From assembly GCA_904394685.1 (NCBI GenBank), contig CAJFNK010000048.1, positions 1 through 49,344 of the forward strand: a stretch of 49,344 nucleotides of DNA, given 5' to 3'. This stretch comes from Candidatus Heritagella gallinarum (GTDB lineage Bacteria > Bacillota > Clostridia > Oscillospirales > Acutalibacteraceae). Below, one piece after another: positions 8,860 through 17,628 of this stretch. Both the position numbers and the translations under genes were made by a program. Within the stretch, counting starts at the first letter, position 1, and every line of letters starts with the position of its first letter. Under the pieces are notes generated by a model that was not told the origin of the DNA, made no database searches, and saw nothing but the letters and a program-made list of their open reading frames with translations.

Positions 8860-9748
8860 GTCCTGCACCCAGTGTCCACGTTCCTGTGGAGTGCGCCGGG
8901 AAGAAACCACCGGGAACGGCTTTTGCCGAATGGGAGTCCTGCCGGTGGTGGCACGGGCGGCGCTGCACCAGTGGGAGGAACCCGCTATCAGCGGCACACG
9001 GGGTTCCGGTACGGTGTTTTTTACCGGCTGTTCTCTGCAATGTGTGTTTTGTCAGAATTACAGCATCAGTACCCAGCGGGAAGTGGGGAAGATTCTTACC
9101 CCAAAAGAGCTGCATGAGGTGTTTTTGCGCCTGATTGAACAGGGGGCGCACAACATCAATCTGGTAAACCCCACCCATTTTGCACTTCCAATTGCAGAGG
9201 CGCTTTCTATCGAAAAACTGCCGGTTCCCATCGTGTATAACAGCGGAGGCTATGAATCGCTGGAAACCCTGAAACAGCTAGAGGGGTTGGTGGATATTTA
9301 TTTGCCCGATTTGAAATATGCAACCGATGAGCTTGGCCAAAAGTATTCCGGTGCTCCCGATTACTTTACCTGTGCTTCCCAGGCAATCCTCGAAATGGTA
9401 CGCCAGACAGGACCGGCCCGATATGACGACGACGGCATGATGAAAAGTGGCACGTTGGTGCGCCATCTGATATTGCCGGGGAATACCCGCAATTCCATAG
9501 CGGTTCTCGAATGGCTTCATGAACATCTCCCACAAAATCCAGTCAGCCTGATGGCACAATATGTCCCCTGCGGCCGGGCGGCAGAGTTCCCCGAAATCAA
9601 CCGGGTCATCACCAAACGAGAATATGAAAAGGTGCGGGACGCTCTGTTCCGGCTCGATTTGGATGGGTATATGCAGGGACGTTCGGCTGCCAAAAAGAAG
9701 TTTATCCCGCCGTTTTCGCTGGAAGGGCTGGAAGGAATCGGGGAATGA
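8849..9748 (+). CDS. Radical SAM protein, PflX-like
   Basis: Iron-sulfur enzyme of the pyruvate formate-lyase activase-related group (COG1313-like). The radical SAM cluster motif CSLQCVFC (CX3CX2C) lies around residues 61-68; an N-terminal cysteine set (CTQCPRSCG...GFC) could hold another metal site, as in PflX relatives. The substrate is unknown in general for this group. I set the start at 8849, where GAGGAG precedes the ATG; the frame is open much further upstream but only as a shadow of pgeF. Length 299 residues. Confidence 0.88.
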   Translation: MVIESCTQCPRSCGVRREETTGNGFCRMGVLPVVARAALHQWEEPAISGTRGSGTVFFTGCSLQCVFCQNYSISTQREVGKILTPKELHEVFLRLIEQGAHNINLVNPTHFALPIAEALSIEKLPVPIVYNSGGYESLETLKQLEGLVDIYLPDLKYATDELGQKYSGAPDYFTCASQAILEMVRQTGPARYDDDGMMKSGTLVRHLILPGNTRNSIAVLEWLHEHLPQNPVSLMAQYVPCGRAAEFPEINRVITKREYEKVRDALFRLDLDGYMQGRSAAKKKFIPPFSLEGLEGIGE

Positions 9749-9772
9749 TGCGATTCACAGAAAAGTTACAGA

Positions 9773-9818
9773 ATGGAAATTCCATATAGTTGACAGGCTT
9801 TTTTGAGAATTTTATAAT
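9773..9818 (+). promoter_or_regulatory. Perfect consensus promoter with adjacent palindrome
   Basis: TTGACA (9790-9795), exactly 17 bp, TATAAT (9813-9818). Immediately upstream lies the odd palindrome ATGGAA-A-TTCCAT (9773-9785), a possible operator. The promoter drives the alpha/beta hydrolase gene and rules out any start codon before about 9825. Confidence 0.8.
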
Positions 9819-9882
9819 AAAAAATAATAATGGATACATTGTGTCTGTTGGTTTAGTAGATTTGGGTGAAAGGGTGAAACCT

Positions 9883-10851
9883 ATGCCGGTTACTGATATT
9901 ATGAAAAAGAATATTTCGTTTGCTTCTGTTGTGCCGGGAGAGCGGATTCAGGTTCGGATTACAGCGCCCGGAGATGCGTCCGATATTTGTGGAATCATTC
10001 AGATTGCCCATGGAATGGCTGAGCACAGCGGCTTGTATGAGGACTTTGCCTATACGATGGCGGAACAGGGTTTTCTGGTAGCGGCTAATGACCATTTAGG
10101 GCATGGGCGCTCTGTTTCCAGCGGCGGTGCTTTTGGCTATTTTGGAGAGGGCGGCTGTCACAACCTTGTAAGCGATATGAAGAAGCTCTCTACCATCCTG
10201 CGGCAGGAGCATCCCGATGTGCCGCTGATTTTGCTGGGACACAGTATGGGTTCATTTCTGGTGCGGGACTATCTGGCCCGGTTCGGCACAGAGCTGGCCG
10301 CTGCTATCATTTTGGGAACAGGGGAAATCCCCAATCAACTGGTATGGAAATCTCAGTGTCTGCTGGCAGAGAAGATTGTAAAGAAAAAAGGCCCTAAAGG
10401 GCACGACCCACTGTTTGCCCGATTGTCTACCCAGCGGTTTAATAAATTTTTTGCGCCGAATCGCACTCCTAATGACTGGCTTTCCCGTGATACTGCCGAA
10501 GTAGACCGCTATACTGCTGACCCATTGTGTGGTTTTCAGCTTACGGTTTCGGGATATCGGGATATCCTGTTGTTACAGGGCGAAATTGCCGGAGAAGTCT
10601 GGGCGAACAAAGTCCCCGATATCCCCATCCTGGTTCTTTCGGGAGAGAAAGACCCGGTGGGCGATTTTGGAAAGGGCGTGCTTCGGGTAATCAAGGCGCT
10701 GGAAGCCACCGGACACACCGTGGACTGGGAACTGTATCCAGAAGCACGGCATGTGCTGCTGTGTGAAATCAATAAAACAGAAGTAACCCGCCGTATTTTG
10801 AGATTTATTCTGGAGAAAGCCGGTATCCCTCAGGATGAGGAATCGCTTTGA
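9883..10851 (+). CDS. Alpha/beta hydrolase, lysophospholipase/monoacylglycerol lipase-like
   Basis: Serine hydrolase likely cleaving fatty acid esters such as lysophospholipids or monoglycerides. Seen: the oxyanion-hole strand IIQIAHGMAEHSGLY, the nucleophile elbow GHSMG, the acid in LSGEKDPVG and the final His in EARHVL, all in the Hydrolase_4 order. No signal peptide, so cytoplasmic. Start at 9883 fits the promoter and a GGGTG site 6 bases upstream. 322 residues. It overlaps the next gene by 4 bases. Confidence 0.88.
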   Translation: MPVTDIMKKNISFASVVPGERIQVRITAPGDASDICGIIQIAHGMAEHSGLYEDFAYTMAEQGFLVAANDHLGHGRSVSSGGAFGYFGEGGCHNLVSDMKKLSTILRQEHPDVPLILLGHSMGSFLVRDYLARFGTELAAAIILGTGEIPNQLVWKSQCLLAEKIVKKKGPKGHDPLFARLSTQRFNKFFAPNRTPNDWLSRDTAEVDRYTADPLCGFQLTVSGYRDILLLQGEIAGEVWANKVPDIPILVLSGEKDPVGDFGKGVLRVIKALEATGHTVDWELYPEARHVLLCEINKTEVTRRILRFILEKAGIPQDEESL

Positions 10852-11462
10852 GGCTGACATGGCAGGGAAGCTATGAGCGGGAAGAACAGCTTCCCAAAGC
10901 AGAACTTCCCACAAACGCCGTATGCCTGCGGGAACCCGATAATCTGGAAGAAGTGAACCGGCAGGCGGTGCGCTTCCTTCCGGCCGCCATGGTGCCGGTG
11001 CTGTTGGCGGACGCACTACGTTGTTTCTGCTGGGGATTCCCCGGATGGAGCGGATTTTTTCACTGGGGCGGGCTTGTGGTGTCGATTTTTCTGTTGCTGC
11101 CCCACGAGCTGCTCCATGCGGCGGCCTATCCCCGTGGCGCTGAGTGTGGACTGTGGATTTCCCTACACGGCGGCGCCCTTTTTGTTACGGGGACGTCCCC
11201 GATGAGCCGCCAACGGTTTTTGTGGGTTTCGCTGTTGCCGGCGTGTTTGTTATCTCTTTTGCCGCTGACAGCGTGGGTGATTTTTCCCGCTATGAACGGA
11301 ATCTGGTTTACGGCTTCCGCTTTGCACCTGGTTTCGTGTACGGGGGATTTTTGCAATTGCTGGAATATGATTCGGCAGGTGCCGAAAGATGCTACAATAC
11401 AGCAGTCTGGGTTTCATACCTATTGGTATTTTTCACCGGGTTCTGCTGAAAAAGAGGAATAA
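10848..11462 (+). CDS. DUF3267-type membrane zincin-like protein
   Basis: 204 residues with about four hydrophobic segments. The motif HELLH at the end of the second segment (PHELLHAAAYPRGAECGLWIS) is the HExxH zinc site of DUF3267 putative zincin peptidases. Substrate unknown; family members are integral membrane proteins. The start is TTG at 10848 inside the previous stop (TTTGA), implying coupling with the hydrolase; no ATG occurs before the first membrane segment. The following terminator hairpin starts 2 bases after its stop codon. Confidence 0.78.
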   Translation: MRLTWQGSYEREEQLPKAELPTNAVCLREPDNLEEVNRQAVRFLPAAMVPVLLADALRCFCWGFPGWSGFFHWGGLVVSIFLLLPHELLHAAAYPRGAECGLWISLHGGALFVTGTSPMSRQRFLWVSLLPACLLSLLPLTAWVIFPAMNGIWFTASALHLVSCTGDFCNCWNMIRQVPKDATIQQSGFHTYWYFSPGSAEKEE

Positions 11463-11463
11463 T

Positions 11464-11515
11464 GCAGCTCCTTTTCGACTATGATGGTATCATGGAAGGA
11501 AGGGGCTGCTTTTTT
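11464..11515 (+). terminator. Terminator whose 3' arm carries the next gene's ribosome binding site
   Basis: GCAGCTCCTT (11464-11473) pairs with AAGGGGCTGC (11500-11509, one G-T pair), with an inner ATGAT/ATCAT helix, followed by six T (11510-11515). The T run touches the ATG of the deacetylase at 11516, and AAGGGG in the 3' arm is its only plausible ribosome binding site. Confidence 0.65.
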
Positions 11516-12400
11516 ATGTTTCAAAGTTTTGCAAAGTCCAAAAAAATTTTTCTTTCCGTGCTGGTGCTATTGTTGGCGGTTGCAAGCTGTGGCGTGTTGG
11601 CTGGAAGAAGCGTGAATACAGGGGCTTCTGTAAAAGCTGCGGGAAAAGATACTCGATCGTTGCCGGTCATTATGTACCATGGTTTGCTGAAAGATCCTGC
11701 CTATCAGGGGAAATATGTAATTTCACCGGATGAATTGGAGCAGGATCTTTGTTATCTTCAGAAAAAGGGATACACGCCGGTACATATGCAGGATGTTTTT
11801 AACTGGCAGGATGGAAAAGGGAATCTGCCGGAGAAACCGATTGTGCTTTCGTTTGATGATGGATATTACAACAACTATGTTTATGCGTATCCGCTGGCAA
11901 AGCAATATCAGATGAAGCTAGTGATTGCCCCCATTGGAAGCTGTACCGACCGTTTTACCGGTGCCAATGATGACCACGCCAATTATTCCCATGTCACCTG
12001 GCCGCAGATTCAGGAGATGATGGATTCTGGGCTGGTGGAATTTCAAAATCATACCTATGACCTTCATTCCAATCGAAACGGGCGCTTGGGAGCGCAAAAG
12101 CTGCGTGCGGAAAGTATGGAAGAATACCGCCGTCTGCTTTGGGAAGATGTAGGGGGCTTACAGGAGAAGTTTGCGGAAAAAACCGGGTATACGCCTTCGG
12201 TTTTTGTGTTCCCGTTTGGCGCTATTTCAGACGGCGCCGAGGAGATCGTGTGGGAAATGGGGTTCCGTGGGATTTTTACCTGTGAGAGCCATATCAACCA
12301 GATTTCCAAAAAGGAGGAGCATTTGGTGTTGGGGCGATATCTTCGCCCACACGGAGTTTCAGGAGAAAAGTTCCTGTCGGGGATTTTAGAAAGTCAGTAA
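11516..12400 (+). CDS. Polysaccharide deacetylase, probable lipoprotein
   Basis: Carbohydrate esterase family 4 (NodB-like) enzyme, likely removing acetyl groups from peptidoglycan or another surface glycan outside the cell. CE4 marks: SFDDG (112-116) and the metal-binding HTYDLH (179-184), preceded by VIMYHGL. The N-terminus has KKIFLSVLVLLLAVASC, where VASC (22-25) fits a lipobox, so Cys25 may be lipid-anchored. I chose the ATG at 11516; upstream in-frame ATGs at 11462 and 11492 fall inside the terminator hairpin. 294 residues. Its ribosome binding site is inside that hairpin. Confidence 0.85.
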   Translation: MFQSFAKSKKIFLSVLVLLLAVASCGVLAGRSVNTGASVKAAGKDTRSLPVIMYHGLLKDPAYQGKYVISPDELEQDLCYLQKKGYTPVHMQDVFNWQDGKGNLPEKPIVLSFDDGYYNNYVYAYPLAKQYQMKLVIAPIGSCTDRFTGANDDHANYSHVTWPQIQEMMDSGLVEFQNHTYDLHSNRNGRLGAQKLRAESMEEYRRLLWEDVGGLQEKFAEKTGYTPSVFVFPFGAISDGAEEIVWEMGFRGIFTCESHINQISKKEEHLVLGRYLRPHGVSGEKFLSGILESQ

Positions 12401-12431
12401 ATCTGTATTTTTATGAAAGGTGGGACAGGAA

Positions 12432-13172
12432 ATGCCCAATATTTATCTCAGCCCTTCGTTGCAGCCGTTCAACAAATATATCAACGGCAGCGATGAGCAA
12501 ACCGTAATGAATCAGATAGCAGACGCCATGGAGCCGTATTTGAGAGCTTCGGGAATCCGTTTTACCCGCAATCGGATTGGAATGACGCTGGGTGATGCGA
12601 TTCGGGAGTCAAATTCCGGCTATTATGATTTGCATTTGGCGCTCCATTCCAACGCTGCGCCCGAAGAACTGGCAGGAAAGATTCGGGGGACAGATGTTTA
12701 TTATTATGCCCACAGTACGCTGGGAAAGCGTGCGGCAGAGGTTTTGGCGCAGAATTTCAAAAAGATTTCTCCTACCCCGGAAAAAGTGAAAGCGGTTCCC
12801 ACCACCAAGCTGGTGGAGTTGACCAAAACCAATGCGCCGGCAGTCCTCATGGAAATCGCCTATCACGATAATCTGGAGGATGCCCAATGGATTAAGGACA
12901 ACATTCAGGAAATTGCCGCCAATATTGTAGAAGGGCTTTGTATCTATTTTGGGATTCCCTTTATTGCAGATCCTCAGCCGCCCCGTCAGGGTACGGTTGT
13001 CACACAGTCTACCCCGCTGAATATCCGAAAGAAGCCGTCCACAGATTCTCCGGTGCTGACACAGGCGCAAAAGGGAGAGACCATCACGGTGTTGGGCTAT
13101 TGGCAAGGTTGGTATGTGGTGGAAGTACGAGGTGTGATCGGATATGCCAGCGCCGCCTATGTAAAGGTATAA
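12432..13172 (+). CDS. N-acetylmuramoyl-L-alanine amidase with C-terminal SH3b domain
   Basis: Cell-wall hydrolase of the CwlV-like Amidase_3 type. The N-terminus IYLSPSLQPFN replaces the usual DPGHGG stretch, while the second histidine (LALHSNAAPE) and the glutamate in VLMEIAYHDN are present. Residues about 183-246 form one SH3b domain (LNIRKKPSTDSPV ... GYASAAYVKV), probably for wall binding. There is no signal peptide, so export or release is unclear; spore or lysis roles are possible. AAAGGTGGG upstream supports 12432. 246 residues. Confidence 0.82.
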   Translation: MPNIYLSPSLQPFNKYINGSDEQTVMNQIADAMEPYLRASGIRFTRNRIGMTLGDAIRESNSGYYDLHLALHSNAAPEELAGKIRGTDVYYYAHSTLGKRAAEVLAQNFKKISPTPEKVKAVPTTKLVELTKTNAPAVLMEIAYHDNLEDAQWIKDNIQEIAANIVEGLCIYFGIPFIADPQPPRQGTVVTQSTPLNIRKKPSTDSPVLTQAQKGETITVLGYWQGWYVVEVRGVIGYASAAYVKV

Positions 13173-13193
13173 GTATCGGTAATACAGGACATA

Positions 13194-13239
13194 AAAAGCC
13201 GTGGACGGCCACCCAATCCGGTGTCCATCCACGGCTTTT
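13194..13239. terminator. Bidirectional terminator
   Basis: AAAAGCCGTGGA (13194-13205) pairs with TCCACGGCTTTT (13228-13239) between convergent genes; T runs occur on both strands. Confidence 0.85.
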
Positions 13240-13245
13240 CTGTGT

Positions 13246-15693
13246 TTATTTTCTTTTTCTGAATTTCCGGAAAAATCTTCGGCTGACAATGCCCCAGAAA
13301 CGGGATTGCTTTTGAAACTCAATGCTGATTGCATCCAGGCGTGGAACGATGCGGTGGTCGATGAGGTGTAGAAACAGGGAGATACATCCTACGGCAAAAA
13401 CCAGCAGGATGACAAGCGTTATCGCCATTGTCAGTGTAAGCGGCACCAGGCTGAAGAAGTGGGGGAAAAGGAGGATTGCCAAAACAAAGCCCAGCGTCAT
13501 AGCGCCCATCAGAAATCCACGCAGCAGGTTGAAGGGGGTGCATACCCGGAACAGCATCATGAGGCCGGTGGCGCCAGTAATCAGGACAGCCATGGTGGAA
13601 AACTGGTCGTCTGAAAATCCAAGCGGACGATATAAGATTGCCAGCACCAGAATGTTGAGAGCCATTGTCAAAGCAGCGGGGAGTGATTTTTGAATCACAT
13701 TGATGATGAATTTTCCACGAATCCGTTCCCGGTTGGGTTCCAGAGCCAGAACAAAAGAGGGAGCGCCAATCGTAAGGGCGCTGATAAGCGTCATTTGAAT
13801 CGGTTCAAAGGGATATCGGATAGCAATAAAGATGAAGCACAAGGCAATGATCGCAGAGAAAATGGATTTTACCAGAAACAGGGAAGCGGAGCGCTGGAGA
13901 TTGTTGATGGAGCGCCGCCCTTCCTGTACCACACGGGGCATGGAGGCAAAGTTGGAATCAAGCAGCACCAGTTGTGAAACCGTGCGGGCGGCATCGCTGC
14001 CGGATGCCATCGCAACGCTGCAATCGGATTCCTTCAGAGCCAGCACATCATTCACGCCGTCACCGGTCATGGCGACGGTGTGGCCGTCCGCTTTCAGCGC
14101 TTTGACCAGTTCCAGCTTTTGCTGCGGTGTTACCCGCCCAAACACGGAATATTGCCGGGCGGCCTCCCGGATTTTTTCCGGTGTGGTAAGAGTGGTCGCA
14201 TCTACATAGCGATGTGCGTTTTCCAGTCCGGCCTTTTGGGCAATGTTGGCGACGGTAACAGCATTGTCGCCGGAGATAACCTTTAAGTCAACGCCCTGGT
14301 CGGCAAAATACCGAAGCGTTTGGGGGGCTTCCGGTCGGATTTTATCACTGAGAAGAATCAATGCCAAAGGCGTGATATGTTCAGGAAGCTCTTTTTCCCG
14401 GAAGGCTCCGCTGGAATGAGCCAGCAACAAAACACGCTGCCCGTTTTTGGAACAGGCTTCCACCTGTTCCCGCACCAGCTCAAAGCGGTCTTTGAGAATA
14501 AACTCAGACGCTCCCATAACATAGGTGCCGTGCTGGTCAAACGAAGCGCCGCTCCACTTGCGGGCCGAAGAAAAAGGCCGAGTTTCAAGACAATGCCAGC
14601 CGGGAGAATGGGAAAAATGCTCCTGAATGGCCAAAAAAGTCGGATTGCTGTCGGTCAGATTGGCGGCCAGTGCAGAGAACGCCTGTTCCAGTTCCTGCTT
14701 GGGGCAGTCAGAGAGGGGAATCAACTCGTCCACCTGCATACAGCCTTCTGTGATGGTTCCGGTTTTGTCCAAACAGAGCGTGTCTACCCGTGCCAGCGTT
14801 TCGATACAGAAAAGTTCCTGTACCAGTGTTTTGTGGCTGGAAAGACGGATGATGCTGACTGCCAGCACTACGCTGGTGAGAAGAACCAGCCCTTCGGGAA
14901 TCATCCCAACCAGAGCGGCAACGGTGCTGACAATGCTGTCTTGAAAACCGCTTTCGGTGAGGAAAAACTGCTTGCTAAACAGCAGGATTCCGATAGGAAG
15001 AATAATGAATCCCACCCACTTGATAATCCGGTTAATCCAGTACATGATTTCAGAGTTGGGCTTTTTGACATATTTTGCGCTGTTAGTGATTTTGTTGGCA
15101 TAGTTTTCGCTGCCAACATGTTCCGTACGGGCTCGGCAATTTCCGCTGACAATAAAGCTGCCCGAAAGCAGCATATCACCGGGCTTTTTAAAAATAGGGT
15201 CGGATTCCCCGGTAATCAGCGATTCATTCACTTCACATTCTCCGTCCAGCAGGATGCAGTCGGCACACACCTGCCCACCGGTAGAAAGCGCCAGCACATC
15301 GTCCAGCACAATTTCTGAAACGGCAATTTCTATTGTTTTGCCGCTGCGGATAACATGGGCTTTTGGTGCGGCGATCAGTGAGAGTTTATCGATAGTATGT
15401 TTCGCACGGATTTCCTGAAAGCTTCCAATCAGGATATTGCAGAAAATAACGCCCATAAACAGCATATTCTTATAAGAGCCCACCAGTAATACGAGTAACG
15501 CAAGGATAAAGTTCAATATGTTAAAGGGAGTGATGATATTTTTTAAAATAATCTGGCCTTCACTTTGGGTTTTAATATCATTTTCTCCATTATAGAGTCC
15601 TTGCTCCATGCGCTTTTGAACCTGTTCTTCATGCAGGCCTTGTTCTGCGGCTGGAAAAAAGCGCTCTGGAGAAGGTGTGTTTTCGCCATTCAT
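13246..15693 (-). CDS. P-type cation ATPase, CtpE-like
   Basis: Integral membrane ion pump of the HAD/P-type class. Seen: TGES in the actuator domain, phosphorylation motif DKTGT (near residue 309), MTGDGVNDVLALKESDCSVAM hinge, and multiple membrane segments at both ends. The N-terminal layout and FQEIRAKHTIDKL resemble the CtpE group, reported as calcium transporters in mycobacteria, rather than metal CPx pumps; no CPC motif is present. I chose ATG at 15693 (GGAAGGGG upstream) over an upstream TTG-like extension. 815 residues. Ion specificity is inference. Confidence 0.88.
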   Translation of the reverse strand: MNGENTPSPERFFPAAEQGLHEEQVQKRMEQGLYNGENDIKTQSEGQIILKNIITPFNILNFILALLVLLVGSYKNMLFMGVIFCNILIGSFQEIRAKHTIDKLSLIAAPKAHVIRSGKTIEIAVSEIVLDDVLALSTGGQVCADCILLDGECEVNESLITGESDPIFKKPGDMLLSGSFIVSGNCRARTEHVGSENYANKITNSAKYVKKPNSEIMYWINRIIKWVGFIILPIGILLFSKQFFLTESGFQDSIVSTVAALVGMIPEGLVLLTSVVLAVSIIRLSSHKTLVQELFCIETLARVDTLCLDKTGTITEGCMQVDELIPLSDCPKQELEQAFSALAANLTDSNPTFLAIQEHFSHSPGWHCLETRPFSSARKWSGASFDQHGTYVMGASEFILKDRFELVREQVEACSKNGQRVLLLAHSSGAFREKELPEHITPLALILLSDKIRPEAPQTLRYFADQGVDLKVISGDNAVTVANIAQKAGLENAHRYVDATTLTTPEKIREAARQYSVFGRVTPQQKLELVKALKADGHTVAMTGDGVNDVLALKESDCSVAMASGSDAARTVSQLVLLDSNFASMPRVVQEGRRSINNLQRSASLFLVKSIFSAIIALCFIFIAIRYPFEPIQMTLISALTIGAPSFVLALEPNRERIRGKFIINVIQKSLPAALTMALNILVLAILYRPLGFSDDQFSTMAVLITGATGLMMLFRVCTPFNLLRGFLMGAMTLGFVLAILLFPHFFSLVPLTLTMAITLVILLVFAVGCISLFLHLIDHRIVPRLDAISIEFQKQSRFWGIVSRRFFRKFRKRK

Positions 15694-16015
15694 TTTGTTT
15701 TCCCCTTCCAAATTCTTAATGCTGTCATTATACTGGGTTTTCGTGAAATTATCATGAATAATAACAGGCTTTGTATAAATGTTCAAATATTAGTCAAATA
15801 AGTTGTAATCTTCACCAATGTATAGGGGAAAGTGTTTAGAAAAAGCTATGGAATTTGGGCATTGTTTTCTATTTTGAAAATGATATAATAGTTAACTGAC
15901 GTAAAGCGTATAGATGGTTTTTTGTAAAATCCTGGTAAATTTTCCAAAAAGCGAAAGATATAGAATCAGACAAAACGAGTTTTGCAGCTTTTGGCTGCGG
16001 AAGGAGGTTTGTTCC
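15694..16015. promoter_or_regulatory. Divergent intergenic region with a promoter for the membrane protein
   Basis: AT-rich spacer between divergent genes. On the + strand TTGTTT (15862-15867), 16 bp, TATAAT (15884-15889) is a plausible promoter. A TATAAT also occurs on the - strand at 15732-15727, but I see no good -35 for it. No small gene is convincing here. Confidence 0.5.
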
Positions 16016-17218
16016 TTGACTACTATTACAAGTCAACAGACAATGAATGATAAGAAAAATAAAATCTTTGCGTTTGGCGCAGTAGTTTCGATTTTCCTTC
16101 CCTATTATCTCACCGCTGTTTTTATGGTGTTGGGTGCGATTTATGTTTTTTCCAATCGGTACCGCCGCAGTTATGCATTGGCCGAGCCGTTTAGCCGGAT
16201 GATTCTGCTGGTGGTGGGCGGCTGGTCGCTGGTTGCGATCTTATATCAGAATTTTTTTGGAGCAGGCGTTTCTTTGCTTCTGTTATCCATTATTGTGACG
16301 ATGTTCTACATTCGTTCTTTTATGACCCAGCGCCTGTTCAACACCCTGATGGATGTTGCCTGCCTTTGCAGTCTGTCTACTACAATTGTAGCAATCGGGC
16401 AATTGATCTATTACGAAGGAATTGGCTCGGTACAGCGTGCAGAGTCGGTTTGCCAGAACCCCAATTACTACGGAATGTTAATGGAATTTATGGCTTTGAT
16501 TGCCCTCTATCGCTTTTTTGGAAATCCTGCTCACCGAAAGTTCTATATGCTGGTTATGGCCAGTTCCATGATTGGTATCTATCTTTGCGCCAGCATTTCG
16601 GCGGCGGCGGTGGTGTGTGCCGGCGTTCTGCTGTTTTTCCTGCTCCGTGGACGTTATAAATATTTTCTCGTGTTTGCTGTGATTGGAATGTTGGCAGCTT
16701 TGGCGGCTCTCACGGTTTTGCCCATTATTTTCCCCCGTGCCGGAGATGCAGATCACTCCATGGATCAGCGCCTTTCGATTTGGATGACCACACTCCAGGG
16801 AATCCGTCAACATCTGTTCTTTGGGCAGGGTCCGGTGACCTATGAGTTGATTTATACCCAGTTTAATGGATATGCTACCCATCATGCCCATAACCTGATT
16901 CTGGACACCATTCTGAATTATGGCATTGTTGGTGCTGGTTTAATCGGCTTTTTTGTGCTTTATCAGCTCCGCATGGTGCTTGCCAGAATGCGGAAGGGGA
17001 TTGCTTCCTCCACCGGAGTGCTGCTTCTGGTATTTGGCTGTATGACTTTCCTGCATGGAATGACAGATACTACCGTTGTGTGGCTGCAAACTGGTGCCTT
17101 GTTCCTGCTGGTGTATTCTTCTATTGGAATCCGTTCCGAAACAGCTGTGGTGCTCGAACCCGAATTTGCGGGGAACGGCCTGCTCGCTCAGGAACAGAGA
17201 GTCCATCACAATGGCTGA
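16016..17218 (+). CDS. O-antigen ligase/polymerase-like polytopic membrane protein
   Basis: About ten membrane segments with a large loop containing QRLSIWMTTLQGIRQHLFFGQG and THHAHNLILDTILNYGIVG, the Wzy_C/O-antigen ligase pattern (R-x-x-W, G-x-G, H-x-HN, then E/N-x-G-x-x-G). In Gram-positive bacteria such proteins polymerise or ligate surface or teichoic-like polysaccharides. The start is TTG at 16016 with AAGGAGG 8 bases upstream; an ATG at 16043 is the alternative. 400 residues. It stands alone without glycosyltransferase neighbours, so its glycan is unknown. Confidence 0.82.
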   Translation: MTTITSQQTMNDKKNKIFAFGAVVSIFLPYYLTAVFMVLGAIYVFSNRYRRSYALAEPFSRMILLVVGGWSLVAILYQNFFGAGVSLLLLSIIVTMFYIRSFMTQRLFNTLMDVACLCSLSTTIVAIGQLIYYEGIGSVQRAESVCQNPNYYGMLMEFMALIALYRFFGNPAHRKFYMLVMASSMIGIYLCASISAAAVVCAGVLLFFLLRGRYKYFLVFAVIGMLAALAALTVLPIIFPRAGDADHSMDQRLSIWMTTLQGIRQHLFFGQGPVTYELIYTQFNGYATHHAHNLILDTILNYGIVGAGLIGFFVLYQLRMVLARMRKGIASSTGVLLLVFGCMTFLHGMTDTTVVWLQTGALFLLVYSSIGIRSETAVVLEPEFAGNGLLAQEQRVHHNG

Positions 17219-17241
17219 GAGATATTATAAAATTTAAAAAG

Positions 17242-17278
17242 AAAGGACTGTTGCTGCATGTGCGGCGACAGTCCTTTT
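17242..17278. terminator. Bidirectional terminator
   Basis: AAAGGACTGTTGC (17242-17254) pairs with GCGACAGTCCTTT (17265-17277, including wobble), with A and T runs at the ends; it separates convergent genes. Confidence 0.8.
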
Positions 17279-17293
17279 GTGTTGGAAGAATCT

Positions 17294-17488
17294 TTATTTG
17301 CGGAGTGAAAGCTCACGGATGACACGCCGCATGTCTTCCTCCGAATGGATTTGATCCAGGTGTTCTTCGATTCCGCTTTGAAGATCAGGTGACAAAGCAG
17401 TGACATCCCGATCGTCAACCGCAAAAGGCGGAACCCAGAAGCTATTACCATATCCGGCAGAATAAGAGGTAGGAACACCGAAAATCAT
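17294..17488 (-). CDS. 64-residue protein of unknown function
   Basis: The start ATG at 17488 follows GGGAGGTG at good spacing, which is the main reason to believe it. The N-terminal half is Gly/Tyr/Phe/Pro-rich (SAGYGNSFWVPPFAVDD), the C-terminal half is charged and helical (HLDQIHSEEDMRRVIREL). No signal peptide, membrane segment or cysteine. It lies alone between a bidirectional terminator and the divergent sigma-factor promoter. I do not recognise it; it might be a small regulatory, spore or secreted peptide, but nothing shows which. Confidence 0.6.
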   Translation of the reverse strand: MIFGVPTSYSAGYGNSFWVPPFAVDDRDVTALSPDLQSGIEEHLDQIHSEEDMRRVIRELSLRK

Positions 17489-17598
17489 GGCTGCACCTCC
17501 CAAGCTATGCTGTGCTGAAAGAAATCAGCCTTTTTATCATTGCACACATAGCCTGAAAAATGAGAGTGAAATATTGGAATCAACCAAACTCCTGATGC

Positions 17599-17628
17599 TT
17601 GCAAAGTGAAATCACACTGTGCTATACT
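17599..17628 (+). promoter_or_regulatory. Probable promoter of the ECF sigma/anti-sigma operon
   Basis: TTGCAA (17599-17604), 18 bp, TATACT (17623-17628), 88 bp before the sigma gene. I see no clear ECF-type GAAC...CGTC pair, so direct autoregulation is not evident. Confidence 0.45.

Noticed and set aside
14320-15318. 332-residue + strand frame inside the CtpE-like ATPase
   Set aside because: Antisense to DKTGT and membrane regions of a clear ATPase; composition is that of a shadow frame.
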